A DNA stretch of 64,000 nt, from positions 3,046-67,045 of the forward strand of contig CAZIEW010000022.1 of the NCBI GenBank assembly GCA_964538515.1, written 5' to 3'. Positions 18,060 to 26,409 of the stretch are shown here, in pieces. Source of the stretch: CALBZH01 sp964538515. Lineage in GTDB: Bacteria; Desulfobacterota; Syntrophobacteria; Syntrophobacterales; Syntrophobacteraceae. The position numbers were made by a program, and so were the translations under genes. How positions within the stretch are numbered: position 1 is the first letter of the stretch; each line of letters opens with the position of its first letter. The notes beneath the pieces are model-generated. The model worked only from the letters and a program-made list of their open reading frames with translations, had not been told where the DNA came from and ran no database searches.

Positions 18060-19175
18060 CTAGAGGTTCCCGGCAAATACATCGATGTTGAACACGGTCT
18101 GGAACGGAAAGACGGCATAGAGTCCCTTCGTGAAGATCTTCGCGACCAAGTCGTTAAACTTGTCAAGCGGTCCTCGAGGGACATACACGATGTCCGCCGG
18201 TCTCAAGGTCAGATTCGGATGGGGCACGCCCTTCTCCAGCACGGCGTCGAGATCCACCTTGAAGGCGATGGGACGCTGCAGCCCATCGTTTCGAAAAACA
18301 ACGACCTCCTTCAAATGAGCGCTCTTCTTATGCCCGTTTGCCATGGCGATGGCGTCGACCAGGTTGATCCGCTGGGACATCGTGTAGGCGCCGGGCTTTT
18401 CCACCTCGCCGACGATGTAGACCTTGGCGTTGTGAATCTCGAGCAAAATCAAGGTAGAGTGAAGGTTCCTGATAAAATCCGAATACTTCTCGTTGACCTT
18501 GCGCTCGAGCTCGACAAGGGAAAGCCCTTCGGCCTGCAGATTGCCGATGATCGGAAACGCAATCTGGCCGTCGGGGGTTACGGGAGCGATCTTGCTCTGC
18601 CCACGGGGGGCCGTGGTGATTGCCTTCTTGAGCTCCTCGATCTTTGTGTTGAACTCCTCCAGCGCGACCGTGATCGACGGGTTGTTGATGTAGGCAGCGT
18701 ACCTCTTGTTCAACAGCGCAGCAAGCTCTCTAGGGGTTTTCGACTCGGCCGCCACATCTCCAATCAGCGGCAAGGTAACCTTGCCGTCCGTCCTCACCAC
18801 CGCCGTGGTACTGAACTGGGGATGAAAGGGAAACGTGACACTGATCCGATCCTGCACCTCGAGTCGGTAGTCCTCGGGGGTCTTCTCGTAGCGGATGTGA
18901 TAGACGATCTCCACCACGTCTCCCGGTCCCATCCGATACGCAGGAACATTGGGCACCGGGATTTCGTCCACCACCTTGTAGCCGCTCTCCGCGTCGGCCT
19001 TATCCGGAGTCATCTTCAGCTCGTCTTCAAGCCTCTGAAGCTTCGCCACATCCTCCCGCGTCTCCACAGTCAGCTCGAAACGCTTGTCCTTATCGGACGT
19101 GTGGGTGCAGGAGCCCAGGAAGACAGGGATCAACAAAGCCCCGACATAAGAGCACAGACGTATCCACTTTTTCAT
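18060..19175 (-). CDS. Wza-type polysaccharide export lipoprotein
   Basis: This 371-residue protein has a lipoprotein signal peptide with the lipobox LGSC, so Cys23 would be the lipidated residue. It then shows the polysaccharide export motif AYRMGPGDVVEIVYH, a DGKVTLPLIGDV repeat, a second copy DGQIAFPIIGNL and a SLBB domain with KVYIVGEVEKPGAYTM. Wza-family proteins form the outer-membrane channel for capsule or EPS. The ATG at 19175 is preceded by AAGAGGTGAG; the frame is open further upstream but that part has no RBS. This is the first gene of the minus-strand EPS block, so a promoter probably lies in the 578-base spacer upstream, although I could not pick a convincing one. Confidence 0.93.
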   Translation of the reverse strand: MKKWIRLCSYVGALLIPVFLGSCTHTSDKDKRFELTVETREDVAKLQRLEDELKMTPDKADAESGYKVVDEIPVPNVPAYRMGPGDVVEIVYHIRYEKTPEDYRLEVQDRISVTFPFHPQFSTTAVVRTDGKVTLPLIGDVAAESKTPRELAALLNKRYAAYINNPSITVALEEFNTKIEELKKAITTAPRGQSKIAPVTPDGQIAFPIIGNLQAEGLSLVELERKVNEKYSDFIRNLHSTLILLEIHNAKVYIVGEVEKPGAYTMSQRINLVDAIAMANGHKKSAHLKEVVVFRNDGLQRPIAFKVDLDAVLEKGVPHPNLTLRPADIVYVPRGPLDKFNDLVAKIFTKGLYAVFPFQTVFNIDVFAGNL

Positions 19176-19753
19176 TGTCCAACTCACCTCTTGCCGGTTT
19201 ATAGTCAAGACCCCGATAATCGCTACGGATTTTTGACATCGGACGCAATACGATCGACGTAAAGACACCCTCTTACAATGGCTGTGCTCCGTGAGTAGCC
19301 TTGAGCACTAAGTGATAACAAGGACTTAGAATCAAGCCGCTTGGGCGAGCCTGCCCCGATTCCCCACTCAACCCATTGATTTCACGGCCCCTGCTCATGC
19401 CGAAAGGCCGCCCTTCCAACGCCTTATTGTGCTTGTATACCATGTCCCGGAGCGACACAATACCTTGCAAGCGCATCCCAGGATTTCCTCGTTTTTCTGG
19501 TTGGAAAAGGACAGGAATGATCCCGACAAGGACGTCCCGACGTCTTTCATCTATCGTAGGCCGGGCGAAGATCAGGTCGTATCAGCACAACGAAGATTTT
19601 CTTGTAGCAAAGACCACGCCTGCGCCGGCATGAGCAAGCTCTTGCTGGGTCAGGTGGCATCCCCTGAAAGAGTACAAAGAGAGGTCGTGAGGATCACAGC
19701 GGTGACTTGGTGCTCTGTCATGGAACGGAAGGGATGATTCGGATGTCCCCAAG
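19176..19753. other. Spacer without a supported gene
   Basis: This 578-base stretch lies between the Wza gene, which reads away from it, and the end of the liv operon. Short frames exist on both strands but none has a ribosome-binding site plus a recognisable product. It should hold the promoter for the minus-strand EPS block. I looked for sigma-70 and sigma-54 type motifs close to 19175 and found none that was convincing. Confidence 0.5.
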
Positions 19754-20473
19754 TCAGAGGGCACGCCCACCCAAATACGCGGCCTGGACCTGGGCGTTGG
19801 CCATGAGATCGGCTGCCGGGCCCTCCATCACGATGCGACCGATCTCCATCACATAGGCCCGATGGGCCAGGCGCAGGGCAGCCCGTGCGTTTTGCTCGAC
19901 GAGCAGGATGGTTACGCCGCTTCCGTTGATTTCGCGAATCGTCTGGAAGATCGCTTTAACCAGCAGCGGCGCGAGGCCGAGGCTGGGCTCATCGAGGAGG
20001 AGGATCTTCGGCTGGCTCATGAGTGCGCGCCCGATGGCCAGCATCTGCTGCTCGCCGCCGCTTAACGTCCCCGCCAGCTGACTGCGCCGCTCGGCGAGAA
20101 TCGGGAAGAGGGTGTAAATCCATTCCTGGGTTCGTTTGACGCGCATTGCATCGCTGCACGTGAAGGCCCCGAGATTCATGTTCTCCTGAACCGTCAGCGT
20201 CCCGAACATGCGGCGTCCCTCCGGGACCTGGGCGATCCCCTGCCGCACCACGTCGTGCCCCTGCATCTTATGAAGCAGTGCATCGCGAAACCGGATGGAG
20301 CCCCTTGCGGGCTTGAGCAGACCGCTCAGGGTCATGAGCATGGTCGACTTGCCGGCGCCATTGGCTCCGAGAATGGCCACGATCTCCCCTTCGCTGATCT
20401 TGAGGTCGATCCCGTGGAGCACCTCGATGTTACCGTATTTCACGTGCAAGTCGGCCACTTCAAGCAGCAGCAT
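19754..20473 (-). CDS. livF: Branched-chain amino acid ABC transporter ATPase LivF
   Basis: This 239-residue ABC ATPase has Walker A GANGAGKST (36-44), signature motif LSGGEQQMLAIGRAL, Walker B ILLLDEPSLGLAPLL and a switch histidine region. The length and the LivF-specific GIAQVPEGRRMFGTLTVQENM segment identify the LivF rather than LivG subunit. With LivG it powers import of branched-chain or other hydrophobic amino acids through LivH/LivM. It is the last gene of the livHMGF operon, 15 bases after livG. No substrate-binding protein gene is present in the window. Confidence 0.95.
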   Translation of the reverse strand: MLLLEVADLHVKYGNIEVLHGIDLKISEGEIVAILGANGAGKSTMLMTLSGLLKPARGSIRFRDALLHKMQGHDVVRQGIAQVPEGRRMFGTLTVQENMNLGAFTCSDAMRVKRTQEWIYTLFPILAERRSQLAGTLSGGEQQMLAIGRALMSQPKILLLDEPSLGLAPLLVKAIFQTIREINGSGVTILLVEQNARAALRLAHRAYVMEIGRIVMEGPAADLMANAQVQAAYLGGRAL

Positions 20474-20488
20474 GTCGCCCGTCGCTTT

Positions 20489-21256
20489 CTACCAGTCGCT
20501 TTCGGTCCCCAGGTAGGCTTCGATCACGCGTGAGTCCTGCCGGACGGCTTCCGGAGTACCGTCGGCGATTTTCGACCCGTATTCCACCACCACGATCTTC
20601 TCGCACACCCGCATGACCAAGCTCATGTCGTGCTCAATCAGGAGCACCGTAATGCCCTTGTCCCGAATCTTCCAGATGAGTGAAACGAGCTGATTCGTCT
20701 CCTGCTCGTTCATTCCCCCCGCCGGCTCGTCCAGGATGAGCAGCCGGGGCCCCGTCGTCATGGCTCGGGCGATCTCCAGCAGACGCTGATTCCCGTAGGA
20801 CAGGTTTTTGGACATCTGCATCGCCTGCTGCCGCAGCCCGACAAATTCAAGCGATTCCAAGGCGCGTCTTTGGGCCTCCCTTTCCTCGCGTTTTTGAGAG
20901 GGTGTGTGGAAGAGTGACCCGATCACTCCGGCCTTCATCTGGCAATGACACCCGGCCAAAGCGTTCTCAAGCACCGAAAGGTTCTGGAAGAGCCTGATGG
21001 TCTGAAAGGTTCTCGCGATCCCGAGAGCGACGATCTGGTGCGTGCGGCGGCCGCCGATCGGCGTGTCGCGAAACCGAATGTCTCCTGAGTCTGGTCTGTA
21101 AATACCCGTAATCAAGTTGAAAATGGTGGTTTTGCCCGCACCGTTGGGTCCGATGAGTCCCACGATGCTCCCCTCCTCCACGTCGAATGAGACCTGGCTC
21201 ACGGCCATGAGCCCTCCGAAGGTCTTCGTAACGCGGTGAAGGCTCAGCAGACTCAT
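20489..21256 (-). CDS. livG: Branched-chain amino acid ABC transporter ATPase LivG
   Basis: This 255-residue ABC ATPase has Walker A GPNGAGKTT (36-44), signature LSYGNQRLLEIARAM, Walker B LLILDEPAGGMNEQE and the LivG-typical GIARTFQTIRLFQNLSVLEN. The C-terminal extension EYGSKIADGTPEAVRQDSRVIEAYLG is diagnostic of the LivG branch. Its start overlaps the livM stop by 4 bases (ATGA, 21253-21256). It forms the nucleotide-binding heterodimer with LivF. Confidence 0.95.
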   Translation of the reverse strand: MSLLSLHRVTKTFGGLMAVSQVSFDVEEGSIVGLIGPNGAGKTTIFNLITGIYRPDSGDIRFRDTPIGGRRTHQIVALGIARTFQTIRLFQNLSVLENALAGCHCQMKAGVIGSLFHTPSQKREEREAQRRALESLEFVGLRQQAMQMSKNLSYGNQRLLEIARAMTTGPRLLILDEPAGGMNEQETNQLVSLIWKIRDKGITVLLIEHDMSLVMRVCEKIVVVEYGSKIADGTPEAVRQDSRVIEAYLGTESDW

Positions 21257-22212
21257 GAGCGCACCTCCGCCTCACCCTCGATCGGCAGGTCGTATCGGCG
21301 CGGCCGCGCCGGCAAAAGCCCCTGCGTGCGGAAGATCATCATCACCACCATGGCGGCTCCAAACACCAGCATCCGCGCATTGGCAAACTCGCGAAACAGC
21401 TCCGGCAGCCCGACGACCAGGAAGGCCCCAAGGAGCATGCCCGGTATGCTCCCCGATCCCCCTAGAATGACGATGGCGAACATGAGGACCGATTCCCAGA
21501 AGCTAAAGGCTTCCGGAGCGATGAGCATCATTTTCGACGCATAAAGGGTTCCCACCATGCCGGCCCAACCTGCTCCAAGGACAAAAACCGCCAGCTTGTA
21601 ATGAGCCGTGTTGATGCCGCTGCCCTCGGCGGCCACTTCGTCTTCGCGCAGGTAATTGATTGCCCGCCCAAACCGGGAGTACTCCAGAAAGTGCAACAGG
21701 AAAACCGTGATGCCGGTGCAGGTCCACAACAAGTAGTAGAACTGCATCGGGGTGCGAATGACGTACCCGAATAGAGATGGCCGCGCAATCCCCGATATGC
21801 CGTTTGAGCCACCGGTGATGCCGAAGACATCGTTTACGAGCGCAATCCGAAGGATCTCCCCCACACCGATCGTCACGATGCACAGGTAATCGCCTCGCAG
21901 ATGGATGATGGGACGAGCCACCAGCATCGCGAAAAGCCCGGCTGTGACCGCGCTCACGGGAAGCGTCCACAAGATGGGCACCTGGTAGTGGGTGTTCAAG
22001 ATCCCCGTCGTGTAGGCCCCGATGGCGTAAAAGGCAGCATGGCCGAGGTTAAAAAGCCCCGTGTGGCCGACGATGAGATTCAAGCTCAGGGAAAGGATGG
22101 AATAGATGGCGACGTTGTTCAGAACGTCGATCCAATAGGGGTTCAAGCCGAGGGGCAGCACCGCGATCAGACACGCGATTCCCGCCGTGATGCACTGGCT
22201 CCTCATCCTCAT
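21253..22212 (-). CDS. livM: Branched-chain amino acid ABC transporter permease LivM
   Basis: This 319-residue inner-membrane permease has about nine hydrophobic spans and the LivM-type motifs SLNLIVGHTGLFNLGHAAFYAIGAY and the EAA-like loop INYLREDEVAAEGSGINTAHYKL. It ends with a hydrophilic tail. The start at 22212 overlaps the livH stop (22209-22211); a second ATG two codons later (22206) is possible. It forms the membrane channel with LivH. Confidence 0.95.
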   Translation of the reverse strand: MRMRSQCITAGIACLIAVLPLGLNPYWIDVLNNVAIYSILSLSLNLIVGHTGLFNLGHAAFYAIGAYTTGILNTHYQVPILWTLPVSAVTAGLFAMLVARPIIHLRGDYLCIVTIGVGEILRIALVNDVFGITGGSNGISGIARPSLFGYVIRTPMQFYYLLWTCTGITVFLLHFLEYSRFGRAINYLREDEVAAEGSGINTAHYKLAVFVLGAGWAGMVGTLYASKMMLIAPEAFSFWESVLMFAIVILGGSGSIPGMLLGAFLVVGLPELFREFANARMLVFGAAMVVMMIFRTQGLLPARPRRYDLPIEGEAEVRS

Positions 22213-23114
22213 ACTTTTTCCGCCACCCGTTCGCCCAAAAGTCCCGTAGGACGAACCATGAGAATCAGGATCAAAACGACAAATGCGATCGCGTCCTTGT
22301 AAGCGAGCGACACGTAGGCAGCCCCCATCGCCTCGATCACTCCGAGCAGGATCCCCCCCAGCATGGCTCCGGGAATGTTTCCGATGCCTCCCAGGATGGC
22401 GGCCGTAAATGCCTTCAGCCCATATCCCCAGCCCATGGTGAAGGTGATCTGACCGTAGTAGAGCCCCACCATCAGCCCCGCGACCCCGCCCAGCGCCGGT
22501 CCGACCATAAAGACGAGAAGGATCACCCGGTTCACATTGATTCCCATCAACCGGGCGGCCCCCTGGTCGATGGCGGCGGCTCGGATCGCCGTTCCCACCT
22601 TCGTCTTTTGAATGAAAAAGTACAGCACCAGCATGATCAGCAGAGATGCGAGGAGGATCAGAATGCGCACGAGAGGAATAGGCAATCCCAAAATGTTAAG
22701 CGTAATTTTGGGAAGGATATCCTGAGGATAGACCTGAAAGCGCGCGCCGTAGATCAACATCACGCTGTTTTGCAGAAAAATCGACGCTCCCAGAGCCGAT
22801 ACAACCGCCGATAAACGCGGCGATTCGCGAAGGGGCCGGTAAGCCACCCGATCGAGCAACGCCCCGACCATCGCCACCAGCCCCATCACCATGAAGGCCA
22901 GCACGAACGTTCCGAGCAACGGTCCGACCTTGCCCATGATCCCCAAGGAGGTGAGCAGCGTCAGCCCCAGGTAAGCTCCAAGCGTGAAGAGATCACTGTG
23001 GGCGAAGTTGATCAGCTTGAGCACACCGTACACCATGGTATAGCCCAACGCGATGAGCGCGTAGATGCCACCCACCGCCAAACCATTGGTCAACTGCTGG
23101 AAGAACTGTTCCAT
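22209..23114 (-). CDS. livH: Branched-chain amino acid ABC transporter permease LivH
   Basis: This 301-residue permease begins MEQFFQQLTNGLAVGGIYAL and continues with the LivH signature YTMVYGVLKLINFAHSDLF. Its cytoplasmic loop has AIRAAAIDQGAARLMGINVNR, the site of contact with the ATPases. About eight transmembrane helices are visible. It is the first gene of the livHMGF set. Upstream lies a 283-base spacer with an inverted-repeat element, so the set may be transcribed separately from the kor genes. Confidence 0.95.
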   Translation of the reverse strand: MEQFFQQLTNGLAVGGIYALIALGYTMVYGVLKLINFAHSDLFTLGAYLGLTLLTSLGIMGKVGPLLGTFVLAFMVMGLVAMVGALLDRVAYRPLRESPRLSAVVSALGASIFLQNSVMLIYGARFQVYPQDILPKITLNILGLPIPLVRILILLASLLIMLVLYFFIQKTKVGTAIRAAAIDQGAARLMGINVNRVILLVFMVGPALGGVAGLMVGLYYGQITFTMGWGYGLKAFTAAILGGIGNIPGAMLGGILLGVIEAMGAAYVSLAYKDAIAFVVLILILMVRPTGLLGERVAEKV

Positions 23115-23167
23115 GATCCCCGTTCAACTGTTGCGACCTGCGCGTTTTTCCTTGAAACCGCCACGTC

Positions 23168-23336
23168 CCCGAGACACGGATGAACACGGATAAGCTCCGT
23201 TATCGTTCGTCACCGGCCTGCTTGGTGTCCGAAGGAATGTGGCGGAGCATCATCGGTGGCTCATGGAAGCTCCACCCATGCCGCCCCTATCCGTGCTCAT
23301 CCGTGCGTCTATATCCGTGTCCATCCGTGTCTCGGG
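23168..23336. repeat. Inverted repeat element of ACACGGAT units (copy 1)
   Basis: The left end reads ccgagacacggatgaacacgga (from 23169) and the right end is its near-perfect complement, ending at 23335, with a further ATCCGTG series between 23289 and 23330. The two arms can pair over more than 20 bases, with one mismatch around an unpaired middle of about 120 bases. A second, related element lies at 52085-52260. The element fills most of the livH-korC spacer. Confidence 0.75.
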
Positions 23337-23397
23337 TTGACGCTGCCTATACACTGATCCGCCCGCGATGAAAAGATCAATATACTCCCATATGGGA

Positions 23398-23985
23398 TCA
23401 CTCCCCCAGTTCGCTCTCCTCGTCGCGACCGATGTCGGAGCAGCTTGCAAGGTAGCGTTTGGCGGCTTCAATCCCTAGCTGCAGCGCCTTTCGGTTCAGC
23501 TCCTCCGTCCCTCGCGGGACCCGGTTCAGCACGGCTGCCTCGAGACTCGCCAATGACACAATCTCCGTGAGGCGCGCCAGAGCCCCCAAGGCAATGATGT
23601 TGGCGGCCATTTCCTTGTTGAGCTCCGTTCGGGCCATCTGCGTGAAGGGGATGGCGACGGCTCGACTGGTAGGCAACTGCTTCACAAACGTCGAATCCAC
23701 GACGAGGGCTCCCGTGGGCTTGAGGTCGAAGAAGAACGTGTCGCAGGAGCTTTGATTCATAGCCAACAGCAGGTCCGGCTTGATGGCCTTGGGGTAGTCG
23801 ATCTCCTCGTCGCTGATCACGACCTCCGCCTTGCTGGCTCCCCCTCGCGCTTCGGGCCCGTAGCTCTGAGTCTGGCACACGTATTTGCCGTCGTGGATCC
23901 CCGCCGCTTCGGCCAGGATGATTCCCGCGATAATGAGTCCTTGCCCCCCCGACCCGCTCAAGCGAATTTCATAGCGTCGCGCCAT
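23398..23985 (-). CDS. korC: 2-oxoacid:ferredoxin oxidoreductase, gamma subunit
   Basis: This 195-residue protein starts RRYEIRLSGSGGQGLIIAGIILAEAAG, the signature of the gamma subunit, and continues with TQSYGPEARGGASKAEVVIS and MAANIIALGALARL. It is the last gene of a delta-alpha-beta-gamma cluster, 17 bases after the beta gene. The complex converts a 2-oxoacid plus CoA to acyl-CoA, CO2 and reduced ferredoxin in the cytoplasm. The gene order and the separate short gamma subunit match 2-oxoglutarate-type (Kor) enzymes, but branched-chain 2-oxoacid (Vor) activity is also possible. Confidence 0.9.
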   Translation of the reverse strand: MARRYEIRLSGSGGQGLIIAGIILAEAAGIHDGKYVCQTQSYGPEARGGASKAEVVISDEEIDYPKAIKPDLLLAMNQSSCDTFFFDLKPTGALVVDSTFVKQLPTSRAVAIPFTQMARTELNKEMAANIIALGALARLTEIVSLASLEAAVLNRVPRGTEELNRKALQLGIEAAKRYLASCSDIGRDEESELGE

Positions 23986-24002
23986 CGTCGATCTCCTTCC
24001 CC

Positions 24003-24836
24003 CTATTTTGCCGCAGCACGGGCCAATTCGCGGATGCGTTTGTATTCCTGCGTGTAGCTTGGGAGATCACGATCCGTCAGGACCCCGATCGAAAACTTGC
24101 CGGCCATCTCATCTTCTGTCATCGTGCGCGCCTTCTCGACGCGAACCGCGCTCTCCTTCTGCCACCGGAGCATTTCGATCGCGCCGCCCTGCTTGTTCTT
24201 GCGGCCGAACTGGGTGTGACAGTGGGTGATGGTTTCGACGACTGCGAACCCGCGCTTCCGGATGGCCTTCTCGATCAGGTCGTCGAGCATCGTCGCATGG
24301 TACACCGTGCCGCGCGCCACAAAACCGGCGCCGGCCGTGACCGCGAGCTCCGCGATGGAGAATGCGTGCTCGATGTGCCCATAGAGCGCCGTGGTCGCTC
24401 GCGCCCCGTAAGGAGTGGTTGGCGAATACTGACCGCCCGTCATGCCGTAGATGCTGTTGTTCAGGATGATGGCCGTGAGGTTCAGATTGCGCCGCGCCGC
24501 ATGGATGAAATGATTGCCGCCGATGGCCGTGGCATCCCCATCCCCCATGACCACGATCACCTGTAGCTTTGGATTGGCGAGCTTCACCCCCGTTGCGAAG
24601 GTGAGAGCCCGTCCATGCGTCGTGTGCAGCGTGTTGAAATCGACATAGACGGGCAGCCGCCCCGAGCATCCGATCCCCGAAACCAGCACGATCTCGTCCT
24701 TTTCGTAGCCGGTCCGATCGATCGCGCGGATGAGCGCTCCCAGCACGATGCCGTTGCCGCATCCCGGACACCAGACGTGCGGGAATTTCTTATCGTGTCG
24801 CAGGTACTTATGAATGAGCTTGGTGACTTCCGCCAT
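24003..24836 (-). CDS. korB: 2-oxoacid:ferredoxin oxidoreductase, beta subunit (TPP-binding)
   Basis: This 277-residue protein has the Kor beta start FPHVWCPGCGNGIVLGALIRA, in which the W-C-P-G-C-G cysteines bind the proximal cluster in relatives. The thiamine diphosphate motif is GDGDATAIGGNHFIHAARRN, followed by NNSIYGMTGGQYSPTTPYG. ATG 24836 was chosen because the family begins there; the frame is open upstream but overlaps korA without an RBS. It forms the catalytic pair with KorA. Confidence 0.93.
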   Translation of the reverse strand: MAEVTKLIHKYLRHDKKFPHVWCPGCGNGIVLGALIRAIDRTGYEKDEIVLVSGIGCSGRLPVYVDFNTLHTTHGRALTFATGVKLANPKLQVIVVMGDGDATAIGGNHFIHAARRNLNLTAIILNNSIYGMTGGQYSPTTPYGARATTALYGHIEHAFSIAELAVTAGAGFVARGTVYHATMLDDLIEKAIRKRGFAVVETITHCHTQFGRKNKQGGAIEMLRWQKESAVRVEKARTMTEDEMAGKFSIGVLTDRDLPSYTQEYKRIRELARAAAK

Positions 24837-24868
24837 GGTCTTCCTGCCTCTCCCCGCAAAGGACATGC

Positions 24869-26020
24869 TTAAGGTTGGAGCTTCACGAGTGCCGTGAGGA
24901 TCTCTTCGGGCGAGATGAGTCCCCCGTCGATGCGGTTGATGGTCTCGACCCGCGTCAGGCCTTGGTTGATCCGCTTGACCTCCCGCGACACCTGCCCCAT
25001 GTTCAGCTCGGGCACGAGCACCGCTCGGATGCGCCTCAGATGCGGTGTCAGGATCTGCCTCGGAAACGGCCAAAGCGTGATCAACTGCAGAAGACCCGCC
25101 CGAATCCCCCGGGCTCGAGCCTCACGCACCGCACGACGCGCCGAGCGAGCCACCGATCCGTAGGCGATCACCGCGATCTCGGCATCCTCCGTGCTCTCCT
25201 CGTCCACCATCTGGATCTCGTAGAAGTGCTGGTTGATCTTGCGAAACAACCGGTTCAGGAAGGGAACGATCTCGTCCTGACGCTGCGTGGGAAACCCCCT
25301 CACGTCATGGACGAGCCCCGTCACATGGTAGCGGTAACCGTCCCCGAAAATGCCCATGGGCGGGACGCCCCGGCTGTTGTTCTCATAGGGGATGTACCAC
25401 TCAGGGGGCATGTTGGGGCGAATTCGGTCGACGATCTCGATCTCCTCCCGGTGAGGCAGACGGATCAGTTCGCGCGTGTGGGCCACCACTTCGTCTGCCA
25501 AAATGATGACGGGAGTCCGATATTTCTCGGAGAGATTGAACGCTTTGACGGTGAGGTCGAAGCAGTCCCGGGTCGTGGAGACGGCCAGCACGATGATCGG
25601 GTGATCCCCGTGCGTGCCCCAGCGCGCCTGCATGACATCCCCCTGGCTCGGGCAGGTAGGCAGCCCGGTGCTGGGACCGCCCCGCATGACATTCACGATG
25701 ACGCACGGCACTTCGGCGATGCAGGCAAAACCCAGGTTCTCTTGCATCAATGAGAAGCCAGGCCCGCTCGTGGCCGTCATGGACTTGGCGCCCGCCAGCG
25801 ACGCGCCTATAACCGCTCCCATGCTGGCGATTTCATCCTCCATTTGGATGAAGGTCCCTCCCATGGCGGGAAGGCGGTATGACATCACCTCACTGATTTC
25901 CGTGGCGGGCGTGATGGGATAGCCGGCGAAAAAGGTGCAGCCCGCCGCAAGCGCCCCTTCCACGATGGCCTCGTTTCCCTGCAGCAGAAGCGGACGTCCC
26001 GGGGCTTTCTTTGGACTCAC
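24869..26020 (-). CDS. korA: 2-oxoacid:ferredoxin oxidoreductase, alpha subunit
   Basis: This 383-residue protein has the alpha-subunit signature LLQGNEAIVEGALAAGCTFFAGYPITPATEI, an E-D-E-I-A-S-M-G segment of the TPP cofactor pocket and TSGPGFSLMQENLGFACIAEVP. The C-terminal transketolase-like domain includes VLVPELNMGQVSREVKRI. It follows the ferredoxin subunit gene by 21 bases. The 2-oxoglutarate assignment is by resemblance and gene order, not by a residue I can prove. Confidence 0.93.
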   Translation of the reverse strand: MSPKKAPGRPLLLQGNEAIVEGALAAGCTFFAGYPITPATEISEVMSYRLPAMGGTFIQMEDEIASMGAVIGASLAGAKSMTATSGPGFSLMQENLGFACIAEVPCVIVNVMRGGPSTGLPTCPSQGDVMQARWGTHGDHPIIVLAVSTTRDCFDLTVKAFNLSEKYRTPVIILADEVVAHTRELIRLPHREEIEIVDRIRPNMPPEWYIPYENNSRGVPPMGIFGDGYRYHVTGLVHDVRGFPTQRQDEIVPFLNRLFRKINQHFYEIQMVDEESTEDAEIAVIAYGSVARSARRAVREARARGIRAGLLQLITLWPFPRQILTPHLRRIRAVLVPELNMGQVSREVKRINQGLTRVETINRIDGGLISPEEILTALVKLQP

Positions 26021-26041
26021 GAACTCTCCCTCCTTCCTGTC

Positions 26042-26368
26042 TCACTCATCCTCGGCGACAATCCTTGGGGATTTGGTCTCGCGGACGCTGATGGCGAAAT
26101 CGGGGCAGTGGATCTCGCACCACCCACACCCACTGCATTGATCGGAGCTGACCACAACCGGGGACCCGTTTTCATCCAGGGTGATGCAATGCTTCGGGCA
26201 GAAGGCCGCACAAATCCCGCACGATTTGCACCAGCCCCGGAAGATATCGATATCATAGCTTTTCTTAGACTTTTTTCCCGTTCCGGAGCGCCCCGTTTCT
26301 TCATCCTCCTCGGCTCCCGAAGCCTGAATCGTTCTTGACGGTTCGTCGATACTTCTTGGGTCGATCAT
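26042..26368 (-). CDS. korD: 2-oxoacid:ferredoxin oxidoreductase, delta (2[4Fe-4S] ferredoxin) subunit
   Basis: This 108-residue protein carries two classical 4Fe-4S motifs, CKSCGICAAFCP and CSGCGWCEIHCP, in a bacterial ferredoxin fold. The first 35 residues are a charged, flexible extension (EEDEETGRSGTGKKSKKS) not needed for cluster binding. It heads the kor cluster and starts 41 bases after the putA stop, so it may be co-transcribed with putA. The subunit passes electrons from the TPP site to external ferredoxin. Confidence 0.92.
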   Translation of the reverse strand: MIDPRSIDEPSRTIQASGAEEDEETGRSGTGKKSKKSYDIDIFRGWCKSCGICAAFCPKHCITLDENGSPVVVSSDQCSGCGWCEIHCPDFAISVRETKSPRIVAEDE

Positions 26369-26409
26369 CGAGAAATCCTTCAGTAAAGGGCTTCAACGTC
26401 ATGCCGCTG

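Noticed and set aside
19376..19737. Short plus-strand frames in the spacer upstream of the EPS block
   Set aside because: No RBS, no recognised domain and no codon pattern; taken as chance frames.
23168..23336. CRISPR array
   Set aside because: The repeated units are only 8 bases long, lie on both strands and are not separated by uniform spacers, so this is an inverted-repeat element.
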